Shown piece after piece: positions 49,162 through 59,633 of a stretch of DNA of 64,000 nt. Made by a program: the position numbers and the translations under genes. Location: NCBI RefSeq assembly GCF_029910655.1, contig NZ_CP123897.1, forward strand, positions 496,001-560,000, read 5' to 3'. Under the pieces are notes generated by a model, which saw only the letters and a list, made by a program, of their open reading frames with translations, was not told where the DNA came from and ran no database searches. How positions within the stretch are numbered: position 1 is the first letter of the stretch; every line of letters starts with the position of its first letter. Source of the stretch: Methylomonas sp. UP202. GTDB taxonomy: Bacteria; Pseudomonadota; Gammaproteobacteria; Methylococcales; Methylomonadaceae.

Positions 49162-51012
49162 ATGGACAGAAAATTCGCGATCAAGGACCCGCTGGCGGAA
49201 AGCCGTCTGTTTCTAAGTCGTATCGTCACGGCCTTTATCCTGATTATCGTGTTGATGATCGGGCTGGTGGTGCGGCTGGTTTACCTACAAGTGGTCGGTC
49301 ACGAACATTACGCGATGCTGTCCAAGGACAATCGCATCAAGATCGCGCCGTTGCCGCCGACGCGCGGCGTCATTTATGATCGCAAGGGTCGGATGTTGGC
49401 CGAAAACGTGCCGACTTACAGCCTGGAGCTGATACCGGAGCAGATTGGCAACCTCGACGACACTTTGAAGCGTCTACAGCAACTGCTGAACATTCCCGAC
49501 GAAAAAATCGAGGCGTTTCAAAAACTGCGTAAGCGCAACAAATCGTTTACCAGTACGGCCTTGCTGCAAAATCTGACCGACGAAGATGTCGCCAAATTCG
49601 CGGTCGTCCGACCGTATTTTCCCGGCGTCGACGTCTACGCTCGCTTGGTGCGCCACTATCCTTACGGCGACTTGACGTCCCACGTGGTCGGTTACGTCGG
49701 GCGGATCAACGAGCAGGAGTTGAAGACCCTGCCTTCCGTCATGTACCGCGGGACGGACCATATCGGCAAGACCGGCATCGAGAAGACCTACGAGGAACAT
49801 CTGCTCGGTACCGCCGGTTACGAGGAAATCGAAACCAACGCTCAAGCCAGGGCGGTCAATACCGTGGCGACGGTCGAGCCGGTCGCAGGATCGAATATCT
49901 ATCTGACACTGGATATCGACATACAAAAGATTGCCTACGACGCATTGGTCGAGTTCAACGGCGCGGCGGTGGCGATAGAAGTCAAAACCGGCGCGGTGTT
50001 GGCTTTTGTTAGCCGGCCGGGTTTCGATCCTAATCCCTTCGTTTCCGGCATCTCCGGCAAGGACTACAAGGCTTTGCAGGAATCGCCGGACCAGCCCTTG
50101 TACAACCGGGCGCTACGCGGACTATATCCGCCCGGTTCGACGGTCAAGCCGTTTTTAGGCTTGGCCGGGCTGGAGTACGGCGTCATCGACTTCGGCCACC
50201 GGCTGTTTTGTCCCGGCTACTACAAGTTGCCCAACGTCGACCATAAATACCGCGACTGGAAGAAGTGGGGGCACGGGATGGTCGACATGAACGAAGCGAT
50301 CACCCAATCCTGCGACGTGTATTTTTACGATCTGGCGCTGGCGCTGGGTATCGATAAGATGCATGAGTTCATGGACAAATTCGGTTTCGGTCGCAAGACC
50401 GGTATCGATCTGGTGGGCGAAATCGACGGCTTGATGCCGTCCAAGGCTTGGAAACGCCACTACCGCAATCAGGCCTGGTTTCCGGGCGAGACCCTGATTA
50501 CCGGGATCGGTCAGGGCTACACCCAAGTTACGCCCTTGCAATTGGCTCACGCCACCGCAACTCTGGCCAACGGCGGCAAGGTCATTACGCCGCATTTGGT
50601 ACATAGCATCATCAGCGCCGATTATGCCGATCGGATCGAAGGCAAGGCCGACCGGATCATTCCGCTGAAACCGCAAAATGTCGAGAACGTCATTCGGGCG
50701 ATGACCAACGTGGTACATGGCGCGCGCGGTACCGCCGGGCGGCTGGCCAAGGCCATCAATTATCAGATCGCCGGCAAGACCGGTACCGCCCAGGTGTTTA
50801 CCGTCAAACAGGAAGAGAAATATAACGAGGACGCGATCGACTTCAAAATGCGCGACCATGCCTTGTTCATCGCATTCGCCCCGGTGCACGATCCGCAGAT
50901 CGCCGTCGCGGTGATCGCCGAACACGGCGGTCACGGCGGTTCGGTGGCGGCGCCGATCGCCGGTGAAATTATCGATGCTTATCTGAACCAGAAAAAGGAC
51001 AGTTCGCCATGA
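49162..51012 (+). CDS. mrdA: Penicillin-binding protein 2 (elongasome transpeptidase)
   Basis: 616 residues: a short cytoplasmic tail, one membrane helix (FILIIVLMIGLVVRLVYLQV), a pedestal domain and a class B transpeptidase domain with the active-site SxxK (PPGSTVKPFLGLAG), TQSCDVYFYDLA and KTGTAQVF motifs. It crosslinks new peptidoglycan during cell elongation, working with RodA and the MreBCD proteins. Its stop overlaps the rodA start (ATGA). Confidence 0.97.
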   Translation: MDRKFAIKDPLAESRLFLSRIVTAFILIIVLMIGLVVRLVYLQVVGHEHYAMLSKDNRIKIAPLPPTRGVIYDRKGRMLAENVPTYSLELIPEQIGNLDDTLKRLQQLLNIPDEKIEAFQKLRKRNKSFTSTALLQNLTDEDVAKFAVVRPYFPGVDVYARLVRHYPYGDLTSHVVGYVGRINEQELKTLPSVMYRGTDHIGKTGIEKTYEEHLLGTAGYEEIETNAQARAVNTVATVEPVAGSNIYLTLDIDIQKIAYDALVEFNGAAVAIEVKTGAVLAFVSRPGFDPNPFVSGISGKDYKALQESPDQPLYNRALRGLYPPGSTVKPFLGLAGLEYGVIDFGHRLFCPGYYKLPNVDHKYRDWKKWGHGMVDMNEAITQSCDVYFYDLALALGIDKMHEFMDKFGFGRKTGIDLVGEIDGLMPSKAWKRHYRNQAWFPGETLITGIGQGYTQVTPLQLAHATATLANGGKVITPHLVHSIISADYADRIEGKADRIIPLKPQNVENVIRAMTNVVHGARGTAGRLAKAINYQIAGKTGTAQVFTVKQEEKYNEDAIDFKMRDHALFIAFAPVHDPQIAVAVIAEHGGHGGSVAAPIAGEIIDAYLNQKKDSSP

Positions 51013-52139
51013 GAAACGAAATGCGCAACGAACAATTTCAAGCGCCGTCTTTGCTTGGCAACCTGCTGCGCAAGCTGCATATCGACATCCCGCTGTTCAT
51101 CGGTTTGTTGCTGATTCTGGCGCTCAGCTTCGTGATTTTGTACAGCGCCGGCGGGCAGGAAATGGCGATGTTGGTGCGTCATGCCAGCCGGATGGGCTTG
51201 GCCATTGTATTGATGATCGTGCTGGCTCACATCAACCCCCGGCAATTTCAGACTTTCTCGGTCGCTTTGTTTTCGGTGTGCGTGCTGTTGTTGCTGGCGG
51301 TGGCGGTGATCGGCCAAATTAGCATGGGCGCTCAGCGCTGGCTGGACTTGGGCTTTTTTCGCTTCCAGCCGTCGGAGTTTACCAAGATCAGCGCGCCGAT
51401 GATGGTGGCCTGGTATTTGTCCGAGCACGCCTTGCCGCCTAAACCCAAGCATCTGTTGGCGGCCGGGATATTGTTGTTGGTGCCGGTGCTATTGATCGCT
51501 AAGCAGCCTGACTTGGGCACGGCTCTGCTGGTCGCCAGTTCCGGGGCCGCGGTGTTATTCTTCGCGGGCCTGTCGTGGTGGGTCATGTTGGGGGCGGTGG
51601 CGGTGTTGGGCGCGCTGACCCCGGTCATGTGGCACTTCATGCGCGAGTACCAGCGCAGCCGGGTCTTGACTTTCATCAATCCCGAGGCCGACCCGATGGG
51701 GGCCGGCTACCATATTATTCAGTCCAAAATCGCGATCGGTTCCGGCGGCGTGGACGGCAAGGGCTGGCTGGGCAGCAGTCAGGCCGAGCTGGATTTTTTG
51801 CCGGAAAGTTCCACCGACTTTATTTTCGCGGTTTTCGCCGAAGAATTCGGTCTGTTTGGCTGCGTCGGTTTGCTGTTGATGTATCTACTGGTCATCAGCC
51901 GCTGCTTTTACATTGCCGTGCAAGCCCAGGATACCTATTCCCGGTTGTTGGCCGGCAGTTTGTCCTTCACCTTCTTCGTTTACGTGTTCGTCAACATCGG
52001 CATGGTGATCGGCGTGTTGCCGGTGGTTGGAGTGCCGCTACCCTTGGTCAGTTATGGCGGCACCTCGATGGTGACGCTGATGGCCGGTTTCGGCATTCTG
52101 ATGTCGATACACACTCATCGCAAGTTGTTGCCGGTTTGA
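51009..52139 (+). CDS. rodA: Peptidoglycan glycosyltransferase RodA
   Basis: 376 residues with about ten membrane helices of the SEDS family: GAQRWLDLGFFRFQPSEFTK, KQPDLGTALLV, STDFIFAVFAEEFGLFG and LPLVSYGGTSMV. It polymerises glycan strands with PBP2. The ATG overlaps the mrdA stop; an in-frame ATG four codons later (51021) is an alternative. Confidence 0.97.
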   Translation: MRNEMRNEQFQAPSLLGNLLRKLHIDIPLFIGLLLILALSFVILYSAGGQEMAMLVRHASRMGLAIVLMIVLAHINPRQFQTFSVALFSVCVLLLLAVAVIGQISMGAQRWLDLGFFRFQPSEFTKISAPMMVAWYLSEHALPPKPKHLLAAGILLLVPVLLIAKQPDLGTALLVASSGAAVLFFAGLSWWVMLGAVAVLGALTPVMWHFMREYQRSRVLTFINPEADPMGAGYHIIQSKIAIGSGGVDGKGWLGSSQAELDFLPESSTDFIFAVFAEEFGLFGCVGLLLMYLLVISRCFYIAVQAQDTYSRLLAGSLSFTFFVYVFVNIGMVIGVLPVVGVPLPLVSYGGTSMVTLMAGFGILMSIHTHRKLLPV

Positions 52140-52219
52140 GGCGATCGCCATAAACCAGCGGTCCGCTCGGGAAAAACCGCGTAATATTCCCCAATTATTC
52201 CTTTTTTCTGTCTGAGTTT

Positions 52220-53188
52220 ATGAATTTTAAAGTCGCGTTTATGTTGTTATTGTCGGCCGTCGGCCCGGTACTGGCTGAAGTTGCCACCACCGATTCCTTC
52301 AACGGCTTCATCACGCAGATGGTCAAGCAGCATCGTTTCAACGAAACGGAGTTACGGAGCTTGTTCAAGGCGGTCAACATCCAGCAGCCGATACTCGATG
52401 CCATGTCCAAGCCGGCGGAGGGCAAGCCCTGGTTTCAATACCGCGAAATTTTCATGACCGAGGCCCGCATCGCCGGCGGCGTGCAGTTTTGGAAGGATAA
52501 CGAAGCCGCGTTGCGCCAAGCCGAACACCAATATGGGGTTCCGGCGGACATTATCGTCGCCATCATCGGCGTCGAAACCAAATACGGCGCGCACACCGGC
52601 AAATACCGGGTGATCGATGCGTTGGCGACATTGGGATTCGCCTATCCGCCGCGTAGCGAATTCTTTCTGAAGGAGTTGGAGCAATTTTTGGTGTTGGCGC
52701 GCGAGGAGGGCATGGACCCGTTGCAGCCGATGGGTTCCTACGCCGGTGCGATGGGCTTGCCGCAATTCATGCCGAGCAGTTTTCGAAGCTATGCGAAGGA
52801 TTTGGATGGCGACGGTAAACGCAATATCTGGACGAATCCGGCCGATGCGATCGCCAGCGTCGCCAACTACTTTGCCAGCAACCAATGGAAACCCGGCGGT
52901 CCGATCGCGTACCCGGTCAACGCTGCGGGAGAGGCGTATAAAAAGGCCTTGAGCAAGGGTGTCAAGCCCGATACCAGTGCGGCCGAACTGCGCAAGTTGG
53001 GGGTCGAATTGCCGGCCGGTTTGCCCGCCGGCGAGGCGGTCAAGCTGCTGGCGTACCAACAGCAAATCGGTGAAGACTTATGGATAGGCTTGCACAATTT
53101 CTATGTCATCACCCGTTATAACCATAGCCCGCTGTATGCGATGGCGGTTTACCAGCTTAGCCAAGCGATCGCGGCACGGAAGATTTGA
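52220..53188 (+). CDS. mltB: Membrane-bound lytic murein transglycosylase B
   Basis: 322 residues with a signal peptide (FMLLLSAVGPVLA, no lipobox Cys). The family-103 catalytic region is IIVAIIGVETKYGAHTGKYR with its Glu, followed by YAGAMGLPQFMPSSFRSYAK and DLDGDGKRNIWTNPADAIAS. It cuts glycan strands during wall growth. Its place behind rodA is common in Gammaproteobacteria. It ends convergently with flgL. Lack of a lipobox suggests a soluble periplasmic form. Confidence 0.93.
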   Translation: MNFKVAFMLLLSAVGPVLAEVATTDSFNGFITQMVKQHRFNETELRSLFKAVNIQQPILDAMSKPAEGKPWFQYREIFMTEARIAGGVQFWKDNEAALRQAEHQYGVPADIIVAIIGVETKYGAHTGKYRVIDALATLGFAYPPRSEFFLKELEQFLVLAREEGMDPLQPMGSYAGAMGLPQFMPSSFRSYAKDLDGDGKRNIWTNPADAIASVANYFASNQWKPGGPIAYPVNAAGEAYKKALSKGVKPDTSAAELRKLGVELPAGLPAGEAVKLLAYQQQIGEDLWIGLHNFYVITRYNHSPLYAMAVYQLSQAIAARKI

Positions 53189-53288
53189 ACGGAAAGCGGC
53201 CGACAATATCCAAGTCCCGGTCGTTACGCTTCGATTCGCGAACAGAAAACCGAGTTCCCTTTGACGGGCGGCAAACCGATGTGTTTCG

Positions 53289-54194
53289 CTACGAAATGTA
53301 ATTGAACAATGACAGATTTTGCACCTTGGTAAATGCGGCTTGAGCGGCTTGCAACGACGTTTGTTGCAGACTGAATTTACTCAATGCGTCGGCATAATCC
53401 AAGTCGCCTATCGCCGACGCGGTGGTTTTGTTGGCCAAGATGTAGTCGGTATTCAAATTTTGCTGATCGTCCAGTGCGTGCAAGCGCGCGCCGGTCGAGG
53501 CGCGGGTGGTTTCGAAGCGGACCATCGCTCTATCGATATCGTCCAATGATCCGCTGTTTGGCGTATTGGCTTTCAGATCCTGAGATAACCGGTTGATGGC
53601 TTGAAATGCATTGTCGATGCCGCCGGGCGTCAATGTTCCGGCCGAGTACACGCCGAAGACTGCTTCACCGGCGTCGCCATCGGTAATGGTCCGGCTGGGG
53701 CCGATGGAGATGCTGCGCTGGTTGGCGTCGCCCTGATAGGCGTAAGTGGTGGTATCGAACGGAATCGTGTCGCTCTTGTAGCCGGCAAACAAATACTCGC
53801 CGTTAGCGTTTTTGGTGTTCGCCATACCCAGCAACTGTTTGTTTAGTTCATCGATTTCCGCGGCAATTTCCTGACGATTGGTAACAGTATTACTGTCGTT
53901 CATACCTTGCACGGCCAATTCGCGGATGCGTTGCAACACGTTGGTCGCGTTTTCCAGGCTGGACTCTTGCAACTCCAAGCGTTGCCGGGCCGCTCCGATG
54001 TTGGTCTGAAACTGTTGGTTCTCTTTGATGTTTTGTTCCAAATTGATCAACGACACCGCCGCCGGAGCATTTTCGGACGGTGACAGATATTTCTTGCCGG
54101 AAGACAATTTGAGTTGGGTGTCGCTGAGTTTGGACTGTTGTTCCAGCATCGCGTCGACGCCGAGCTGGTGGTTCCAGGTCGTGGAAATGCGCAT
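53289..54194 (-). CDS. flgL: Flagellar hook-filament junction protein FlgL (HAP3)
   Basis: 301 residues with a flagellin-like N-terminal helix (MRISTTWNHQLGVDAMLEQQ, LSSGKKYLSPSENAPAA, ELAVQGMND) and C-terminal helix (DALSKFSLQQTSLQAAQAAF). It joins hook and filament. AGGAG seven bases ahead fixes ATG 54194. Last gene of the flgBCDEFGHIJKL operon. Confidence 0.95.
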   Translation of the reverse strand: MRISTTWNHQLGVDAMLEQQSKLSDTQLKLSSGKKYLSPSENAPAAVSLINLEQNIKENQQFQTNIGAARQRLELQESSLENATNVLQRIRELAVQGMNDSNTVTNRQEIAAEIDELNKQLLGMANTKNANGEYLFAGYKSDTIPFDTTTYAYQGDANQRSISIGPSRTITDGDAGEAVFGVYSAGTLTPGGIDNAFQAINRLSQDLKANTPNSGSLDDIDRAMVRFETTRASTGARLHALDDQQNLNTDYILANKTTASAIGDLDYADALSKFSLQQTSLQAAQAAFTKVQNLSLFNYIS

Positions 54195-54204
54195 GTGAAT
54201 TCTC

Positions 54205-55872
54205 CTAACGGACCGCTCCAATGAGGGTGTCGAATAGCGTGCTAGCCACCGATACGGCCTTGGCGGCGGCGGCGTAAGCGTTTTGGAATTTGATCAGGTT
54301 GGCGGCTTCCTCGTCGAGATTCACGCCGGAAACGGTTTCCTTGGAGCTGGCGGCTTGTTTCAACAAGGTGTCCTGCGCGGTCCGGTTGACCGAGGCCGCG
54401 TGTGTTTGCGAGCCGACGTCGGCCACCAACTGGCTGTAGACTTGGGTGAAACTGGCCTTGCCGTTTTGCATCAGGGTTTTCGTTTCCAGATCGGCCAGCG
54501 CCAGCGCATTACTGTTGTCGCCGGGCACCCCGGCGGCGCTGCTGGCGGCGGCGATTTGTTTGGGATTGGTGATCGCGCTGTTCACCTTCAAGGTGCCGGC
54601 CGCGTTAAAGCTCGGGCTGAGGTCGAAGGTATCGCCGCTGGTCAGCGAACCGCCGCTGAACGTGATGCTGAAGCCTAAGGCTGCGGCGGCAGTAGCCAGT
54701 GTGGTGTCGTCCAGGCCGGTTTGGCTGGTGTTGCTGCTCAGATTGGTCAACGTATAGGCGTTGGGGCTGGTGCCGGTGACACTGATCCGGTAGCCGGTAT
54801 CCAGGTTGGCCGACGAACTGGGGGCGACGAAGCTGGCGCTGGCCAGCAGGTTGTCGTCGGCGGCGTGCGGCGTGACCTGAACCACCGGCGAGCCGAGGTC
54901 GAAGAATGCCAGGCCGGGGTCGCCGTTCAAATCGAAACCGGCCTGATGGGTGCTGTTAAACTCGGTTGCCAGACCCATCGCCAGCGTGCCCAGTTGTTTT
55001 TGAGCCGGGTCCAGTACTTGGTCGCGGAAACGCAAATTGCCGTAAAGCTCGCCGCCGGAAATCAAACCGGAAATGTCCTGGCCGTTCAGCAGAATTTCCT
55101 TGTGAGTCGAGTCGGTGGCGGAGGACTGCAGAGAGAGTTGCGAGGCGGAATTACCCAATACTAGAGGTTGACCGTTGCCGATGAAGACATTGATCGATCC
55201 GTCGGTTTGGCTGGTGAAATTGACGTCGACTTTTTCGGCGATTTTGTTCAGTAGCAAGTCGCGTTGGTCCAGCAAATCGTTGGGCATTTCTCGACCGGAA
55301 GCCCTGCCGATGTCGGCGACGATTTTTACGTTCAGATCGGCCAGGGCCTTGGCATACCCGTTGATCTCGGTGAGATCGGTCTCCAGGTTGGTATTGACCT
55401 GATCGCGCAATTCGCCGAAGCGGGTATTCAAGGTGTTGAACTGTTGGGTCAACGAGCTGGCCTGCGTCAATAAGGTTTGGCGGGCCGGGATCGAGGTGGG
55501 GTCGTTGGCGACGGTGTCGACTGCGTCGAAGAACGATTTCATCGCCGGCGCCAGACCGGTGGTGTCGTCGGCGGTAATGTTGTCGATTTGGCTGGACAAG
55601 GTATAAAAACTATCGACGTCGTGGTAGGCCGAGGTACTGGAGCGGACCTGGCCGGTAATGAACTGATCGTAACTGCGGGTGATATTGACGACGCTGACGC
55701 CGCTGCCGACGTAGCCGGAGCCGGTATATTGCTCGCGACGGGTCGCGGTTTCGACGCGCTGCCGGCTGTAGCCTTCGGTGCTGACGTTGGAAATGTTGTT
55801 GCTGGTGGTTTCCAGCGAGCGCTGAAACGCCGTCAGTCCGGATAATGCGGTGTCCAATATGCCCAAGCCCAT
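54205..55872 (-). CDS. flgK: Flagellar hook-associated protein FlgK (HAP1)
   Basis: 555 residues: an N-terminal rod-type segment (FQRSLETTSNNISNVSTEGY), a variable Ser/Thr/Asp-rich middle and a C-terminal helix (VNLDEEAANLIKFQNAYAAA). It forms the first junction ring above the hook. AGGAG precedes ATG 55872. It lies ten bases from flgL and nine from flgJ. Confidence 0.96.
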   Translation of the reverse strand: MGLGILDTALSGLTAFQRSLETTSNNISNVSTEGYSRQRVETATRREQYTGSGYVGSGVSVVNITRSYDQFITGQVRSSTSAYHDVDSFYTLSSQIDNITADDTTGLAPAMKSFFDAVDTVANDPTSIPARQTLLTQASSLTQQFNTLNTRFGELRDQVNTNLETDLTEINGYAKALADLNVKIVADIGRASGREMPNDLLDQRDLLLNKIAEKVDVNFTSQTDGSINVFIGNGQPLVLGNSASQLSLQSSATDSTHKEILLNGQDISGLISGGELYGNLRFRDQVLDPAQKQLGTLAMGLATEFNSTHQAGFDLNGDPGLAFFDLGSPVVQVTPHAADDNLLASASFVAPSSSANLDTGYRISVTGTSPNAYTLTNLSSNTSQTGLDDTTLATAAAALGFSITFSGGSLTSGDTFDLSPSFNAAGTLKVNSAITNPKQIAAASSAAGVPGDNSNALALADLETKTLMQNGKASFTQVYSQLVADVGSQTHAASVNRTAQDTLLKQAASSKETVSGVNLDEEAANLIKFQNAYAAAAKAVSVASTLFDTLIGAVR

Positions 55873-55881
55873 GATGGTCTC

Positions 55882-56919
55882 CTAACCGTTGGTGTCGCTC
55901 GCCGCGCTGTCGCCGGCATGGCTGCGATAGATCGACATGACTTTTTCCGCGTATTTGGGGTCGGTGGCATAGCCGGCTTTTTGCAAAGAGCGGATGTATT
56001 GCGCCGGGTTCTCGGCGTTTTTCAACGCTTGTTCATAACGCGGGTTGGATTTGATGAAGTCCACGTAATCGTTAAAGCTATCTTTGTACGAGTCGTAAGC
56101 GCGGAAACCGGCCACCTGTTTTTGGGCGACGCCGCCGTCGAACTCCAATGTCATTGCCTTGGCTTGCTTGCCTTGCCAGGCTCTATCCGCCTTGATGTTG
56201 AACAGGTTGTAGCTGTTATCGCCGCCGTTTTTGACCATCGCCTGTCCCCAGCCGGTTTCCAGCGCGGCTTGAGCCAGCAACAGTTTGGCGTCGACCCCCA
56301 AGCTTTGCGCAGCTTGCCGGGCATGCGGCATCAATTCGTTGAAAAAGGTTTGCTGGGCCGGCGTGGCGCCGTCATCGATTACGTCCGACGAGGCCGGTGC
56401 CGAGTCCAAGTCGCGCCAACGTCCGGCGGTGTTGGACTGATCACGCTCCAGTCGAGCCAGGCTGCGTTCCAGGCTGCTCAGTCCCGAGGCGTCCAACGCG
56501 TTGGACGCGGCTTGCCCGCCGCGCGGCGGTTGCCGGTTGCCGTTGGCCGAGCCGCTGCCGGCGACGCGATCCAAGTAGTCGCTGGCTTGTAACACACGGC
56601 CTGGCTCGTCTTCCTGCTTGTCTTGCCTGGGGCTCAGCTGTTTGGCGATGACTTCCGCCAGCCCGACGCCGGTGCCGGATAAATGCATGGCCATTTGCTG
56701 GTCGTACATGTCTTGGTACATCTTGCTCTGTTGACTGTCGGCAAAGCCGTCGGCCAGTTTGGCTTCGCGCATGCTTTTCATCACCATGCCCAGAAACAGC
56801 GACTCGAATTGTTTGGCGGCTTCCTTGATCGCGGCCGGCGACGATTCGCGCGCGCCTTGTTTTAATTTGGCCAATCCGGCGAAGTCGGTATAAACCGATG
56901 CGGTATCCGTGTTTAACAT
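55882..56919 (-). CDS. flgJ: Peptidoglycan hydrolase and rod-capping protein FlgJ
   Basis: 345 residues, a two-domain form. The N-terminal rod-scaffold part has AAKQFESLFLGMVMKSMREA and DQQMAMHLSGTGVGLAEVI, then a linker. The C-terminal glucosaminidase/muramidase domain has LLLAQAALETGWGQAMVKNG, SYNLFNIKAD and FRAYDSYKDSFNDYVDFI. It opens the wall for rod assembly. It follows flgI by 25 bases. Confidence 0.95.
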   Translation of the reverse strand: MLNTDTASVYTDFAGLAKLKQGARESSPAAIKEAAKQFESLFLGMVMKSMREAKLADGFADSQQSKMYQDMYDQQMAMHLSGTGVGLAEVIAKQLSPRQDKQEDEPGRVLQASDYLDRVAGSGSANGNRQPPRGGQAASNALDASGLSSLERSLARLERDQSNTAGRWRDLDSAPASSDVIDDGATPAQQTFFNELMPHARQAAQSLGVDAKLLLAQAALETGWGQAMVKNGGDNSYNLFNIKADRAWQGKQAKAMTLEFDGGVAQKQVAGFRAYDSYKDSFNDYVDFIKSNPRYEQALKNAENPAQYIRSLQKAGYATDPKYAEKVMSIYRSHAGDSAASDTNG

Positions 56920-56944
56920 GGCAACCTCCCAAGCACTGTCAGAC

Positions 56945-58042
56945 TCAAATGACGATCAATTCCGCCCGTAGCGCGCCCGCCGATTTCAGGGCTTCCAAAA
57001 TCGCCACCAAGTCGCTGGGTCCGGCGCCGACGCCGTTGACCGCCTGGACGATTTCGTCCAACGAAACGCCGGGGTTGAAGACGAACATATGGTTTTTGTC
57101 CTCTTTGATCGACACCTGCGATTGCGGCGTGACCACGGTACTGCCGCCCGATAGCGGATTGGGCTGGCTGACTTGCGGGTTTTCGTTGATCGTCACGGTC
57201 AAGCTGCCGTGCGATACCGCCGCCGGCTGCACCCTGACCTTGCTATTGATGATTACGGTGCCGGTTCGGGAGTTGACGATGACCTTGGCCGGCGCGTCGT
57301 CCGGCGTGACGTCGAGGTTTTCCAGCATCGAAACAAAGCTGACCCGTTGCGAAGCTTCCACCGGCGCCCGCACGCTGACCGAGCCGGCATCGACGGCGCG
57401 GGCGGTATCGGCGCCGAAGGCTTTGTTAATCGCTTGCACCACGTTGTTGGCGGTGGTGAAGTCGGTATTGTTCAGGTTAAAGACCAGATCGCCGCTTTGG
57501 TCGAACGAGGTCGGCACCACTTGTTCGACCGACGCGCCGTTGGGAATTCGGCCGACCAACGGATTGTTGACGGTGATTTTGGAGCCGTCCTGGCCGCCCG
57601 CGCTCAGGCCGCCGACGACCAGATTGCCTTGGGCAATCGCGTAAATTTTGCCGTCGGCGCCCTTGAGCGGACTCATCAGCAAAGAGCCGCCGCGCAGGCT
57701 TTTGGCATCGCCGATGGACGACACGGTGACGTCGATTTTCTGACCCGGTTTGGCGAAGGCCGGCAGTTCCGCGTGAATACTGACGAACGCGGTATTTTTG
57801 GCTTTCGGATCGGTACCCGGCGGCAGGGTCAGGCCGAGCTGGCCCATCATATTGCGCAAGGTTTGCGGGGCGAACTTGGACGATTTGTCGCCGGATTTGT
57901 CCAGGCCCGTGACCAAGCCGTAGCCGACCAACTGGTTGGAGCGTACCCCGGCCACCGACGCCAAGTCTTTGATACGTTCGGCATGCGCCCAGCCGCCGCT
58001 CAGCAGCCAGAAGGCGATGACGATCAATGTGGTTCTGTTCAT
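56945..58042 (-). CDS. flgI: Flagellar P-ring protein FlgI
   Basis: 365 residues with a signal peptide ([16 protein letters not shown]) and the family pattern [40 protein letters not shown] and [20 protein letters not shown] near the C-terminus. It forms the bushing ring in the peptidoglycan layer. Confidence 0.97.
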   Translation of the reverse strand: MNRTTLIVIAFWLLSGGWAHAERIKDLASVAGVRSNQLVGYGLVTGLDKSGDKSSKFAPQTLRNMMGQLGLTLPPGTDPKAKNTAFVSIHAELPAFAKPGQKIDVTVSSIGDAKSLRGGSLLMSPLKGADGKIYAIAQGNLVVGGLSAGGQDGSKITVNNPLVGRIPNGASVEQVVPTSFDQSGDLVFNLNNTDFTTANNVVQAINKAFGADTARAVDAGSVSVRAPVEASQRVSFVSMLENLDVTPDDAPAKVIVNSRTGTVIINSKVRVQPAAVSHGSLTVTINENPQVSQPNPLSGGSTVVTPQSQVSIKEDKNHMFVFNPGVSLDEIVQAVNGVGAGPSDLVAILEALKSAGALRAELIVI

Positions 58043-58073
58043 GATGGTATCCTCAAAAGAGCGCCGAAACGGT

Positions 58074-58784
58074 TTAGAACGGGAAAATCGGGCTCAGGAA
58101 AAATCGGGCCAGCCAACCGATTTTGTTGGAATCCGCGATGCCGCCGTCGCCGGTGTACATAATCGTTGCATCGGCGACTTTGGAGGACGACACGGTGTTG
58201 GCGGCATCAATGTCGATGGGGCGAACAATGCCGGACAAGCGCACGTATTCGTTACCGTCGTTCAAGGCCACCCGTTTCTCGCCGCGCACCCGGACGTTGC
58301 CGTTCGGCAGTACTTCGACGACGGTGACGCTGATGTCGCCGGTCAGCGTATTGCTTTGGTCGGCCTTACCCTTGCCGTCGAATTGCGTGGTCGCGGCCAA
58401 GCTGGTTTTCAAGTCGTGACCCAGCAAGGCCTGGCTGGCGACGCCGAACAGCGTTGGCGCGGTCGCCGACACCGAGGTGTTTTTCGAGGTGTTGGTATTG
58501 GCTTGTTTTCTGGCTTGGGTGGCTTCGTCCAGTGTGACCGTCAAAATGTCGCCGACCCGGCGGGTCTTGATGTCTTCGAACAGGCGCATGTCGTAACCGG
58601 CCTGGTAAATCGAGCCGTTGTTCTGTTGCGGGGGCCTCAGGTCTGCCGGTTGGACCGGTGCGAAATCCGGATCGCGCTTGGGCAGAGTGTCGCAACCGGT
58701 CAGTGCCAGCAGCAATGCGGCCGCCAGCGGCAAGAGTTTGCCGGAGTACCGGCGCCGATGCGGAAAATAGGTGTTCATCGTCAT
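58074..58784 (-). CDS. flgH: Flagellar L-ring lipoprotein FlgH
   Basis: 236 residues with a lipoprotein signal ending in LTGC, then [40 protein letters not shown] and the C-terminal [20 protein letters not shown]. It forms the outer-membrane ring of the basal body. Between flgG and flgI in standard order. Confidence 0.96.
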   Translation of the reverse strand: MTMNTYFPHRRRYSGKLLPLAAALLLALTGCDTLPKRDPDFAPVQPADLRPPQQNNGSIYQAGYDMRLFEDIKTRRVGDILTVTLDEATQARKQANTNTSKNTSVSATAPTLFGVASQALLGHDLKTSLAATTQFDGKGKADQSNTLTGDISVTVVEVLPNGNVRVRGEKRVALNDGNEYVRLSGIVRPIDIDAANTVSSSKVADATIMYTGDGGIADSNKIGWLARFFLSPIFPF

Positions 58785-58793
58785 GCCCCTGAA

Positions 58794-59582
58794 TTAGAGT
58801 TGTTGGGTAACGAACGACAGCATTTGGTCGGTGGTGGAGATGGCCTTGGAGTTCATCTCGTATGCGCGTTGGGTTTCGATCATATTGACCAATTCCTCGA
58901 CCACGTTGACGTTGGACGTCTCCAGCGAGCCTTGTACCAGATTGCCGAATTCGTTCTCGCCCGGCGTACCGACGATAGGCGCGCCGCTGGCGACGGTTTC
59001 TCGGTACAAGTTGTCGCCGATCGGCTCCAGGCCGGCGGTGTTGATAAAGTCGGCGGTTTGAATCTGGCCGATTTGGTTGGCCGCCGCCGAGCCGGGTTGG
59101 GTGACGGTGACGGTACCGTCTAGGCCGATCGTAATGCTGGTGACATCCTGCGGTACCGTGATGGCCGGCTCTAGCGGCATGCCGTTGGAGGTGACGATCT
59201 GGCCGGTCGAATCCAGCTTGAACGATCCGTCGCGGGTGTAATTGATCTCGCCGCTCGGCATCAGGATTTGCAGGAAGCCGCGGCCGCTGATGGCCATGTC
59301 CAGCGAGTTGCCGGTTTGCTGAACGTTGCCCTGGGTGTGCAGCTTCTCGGTGGCGACGGTTCTGACGCCGGTGCCCAACTGCAAGCCGGTCGGCAACTGA
59401 GTGTTTTGGGTGGATTGGCCGCCGGCTTGACGGACGTTTTGGTACATCAAGTCGGCGAAAATCGGTCGGGCTTTCTTAAAGCCGGTGGTGTTGACGTTGG
59501 CCAGATTGTTGGAAATCACGGCCATTCGGGTTTGTTGGGCATCCAGTCCGGATTTTGCGACCCATAATGCTCGTTCTGTCAT
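58794..59582 (-). CDS. flgG: Flagellar distal rod protein FlgG
   Basis: 262 residues: the N-terminal [20 protein letters not shown] and [20 protein letters not shown], the C-terminal [20 protein letters not shown] and [11 protein letters not shown]. It forms the distal rod. AGGAG five bases ahead selects ATG 59582 over the frame opening at 59603. Confidence 0.97.
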   Translation of the reverse strand: MTERALWVAKSGLDAQQTRMAVISNNLANVNTTGFKKARPIFADLMYQNVRQAGGQSTQNTQLPTGLQLGTGVRTVATEKLHTQGNVQQTGNSLDMAISGRGFLQILMPSGEINYTRDGSFKLDSTGQIVTSNGMPLEPAITVPQDVTSITIGLDGTVTVTQPGSAAANQIGQIQTADFINTAGLEPIGDNLYRETVASGAPIVGTPGENEFGNLVQGSLETSNVNVVEELVNMIETQRAYEMNSKAISTTDQMLSFVTQQL

Positions 59583-59633
59583 GTTCGTCTCCTGATCTGA
59601 CAAATTTTTGTCTTATCAGGGATAAAGCAGCTT

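Noticed and set aside
57936..59123. A 395-codon plus-strand open frame across flgG-flgI
   Set aside because: It is antisense to three clearly identified flagellar genes and shows no protein-family features.
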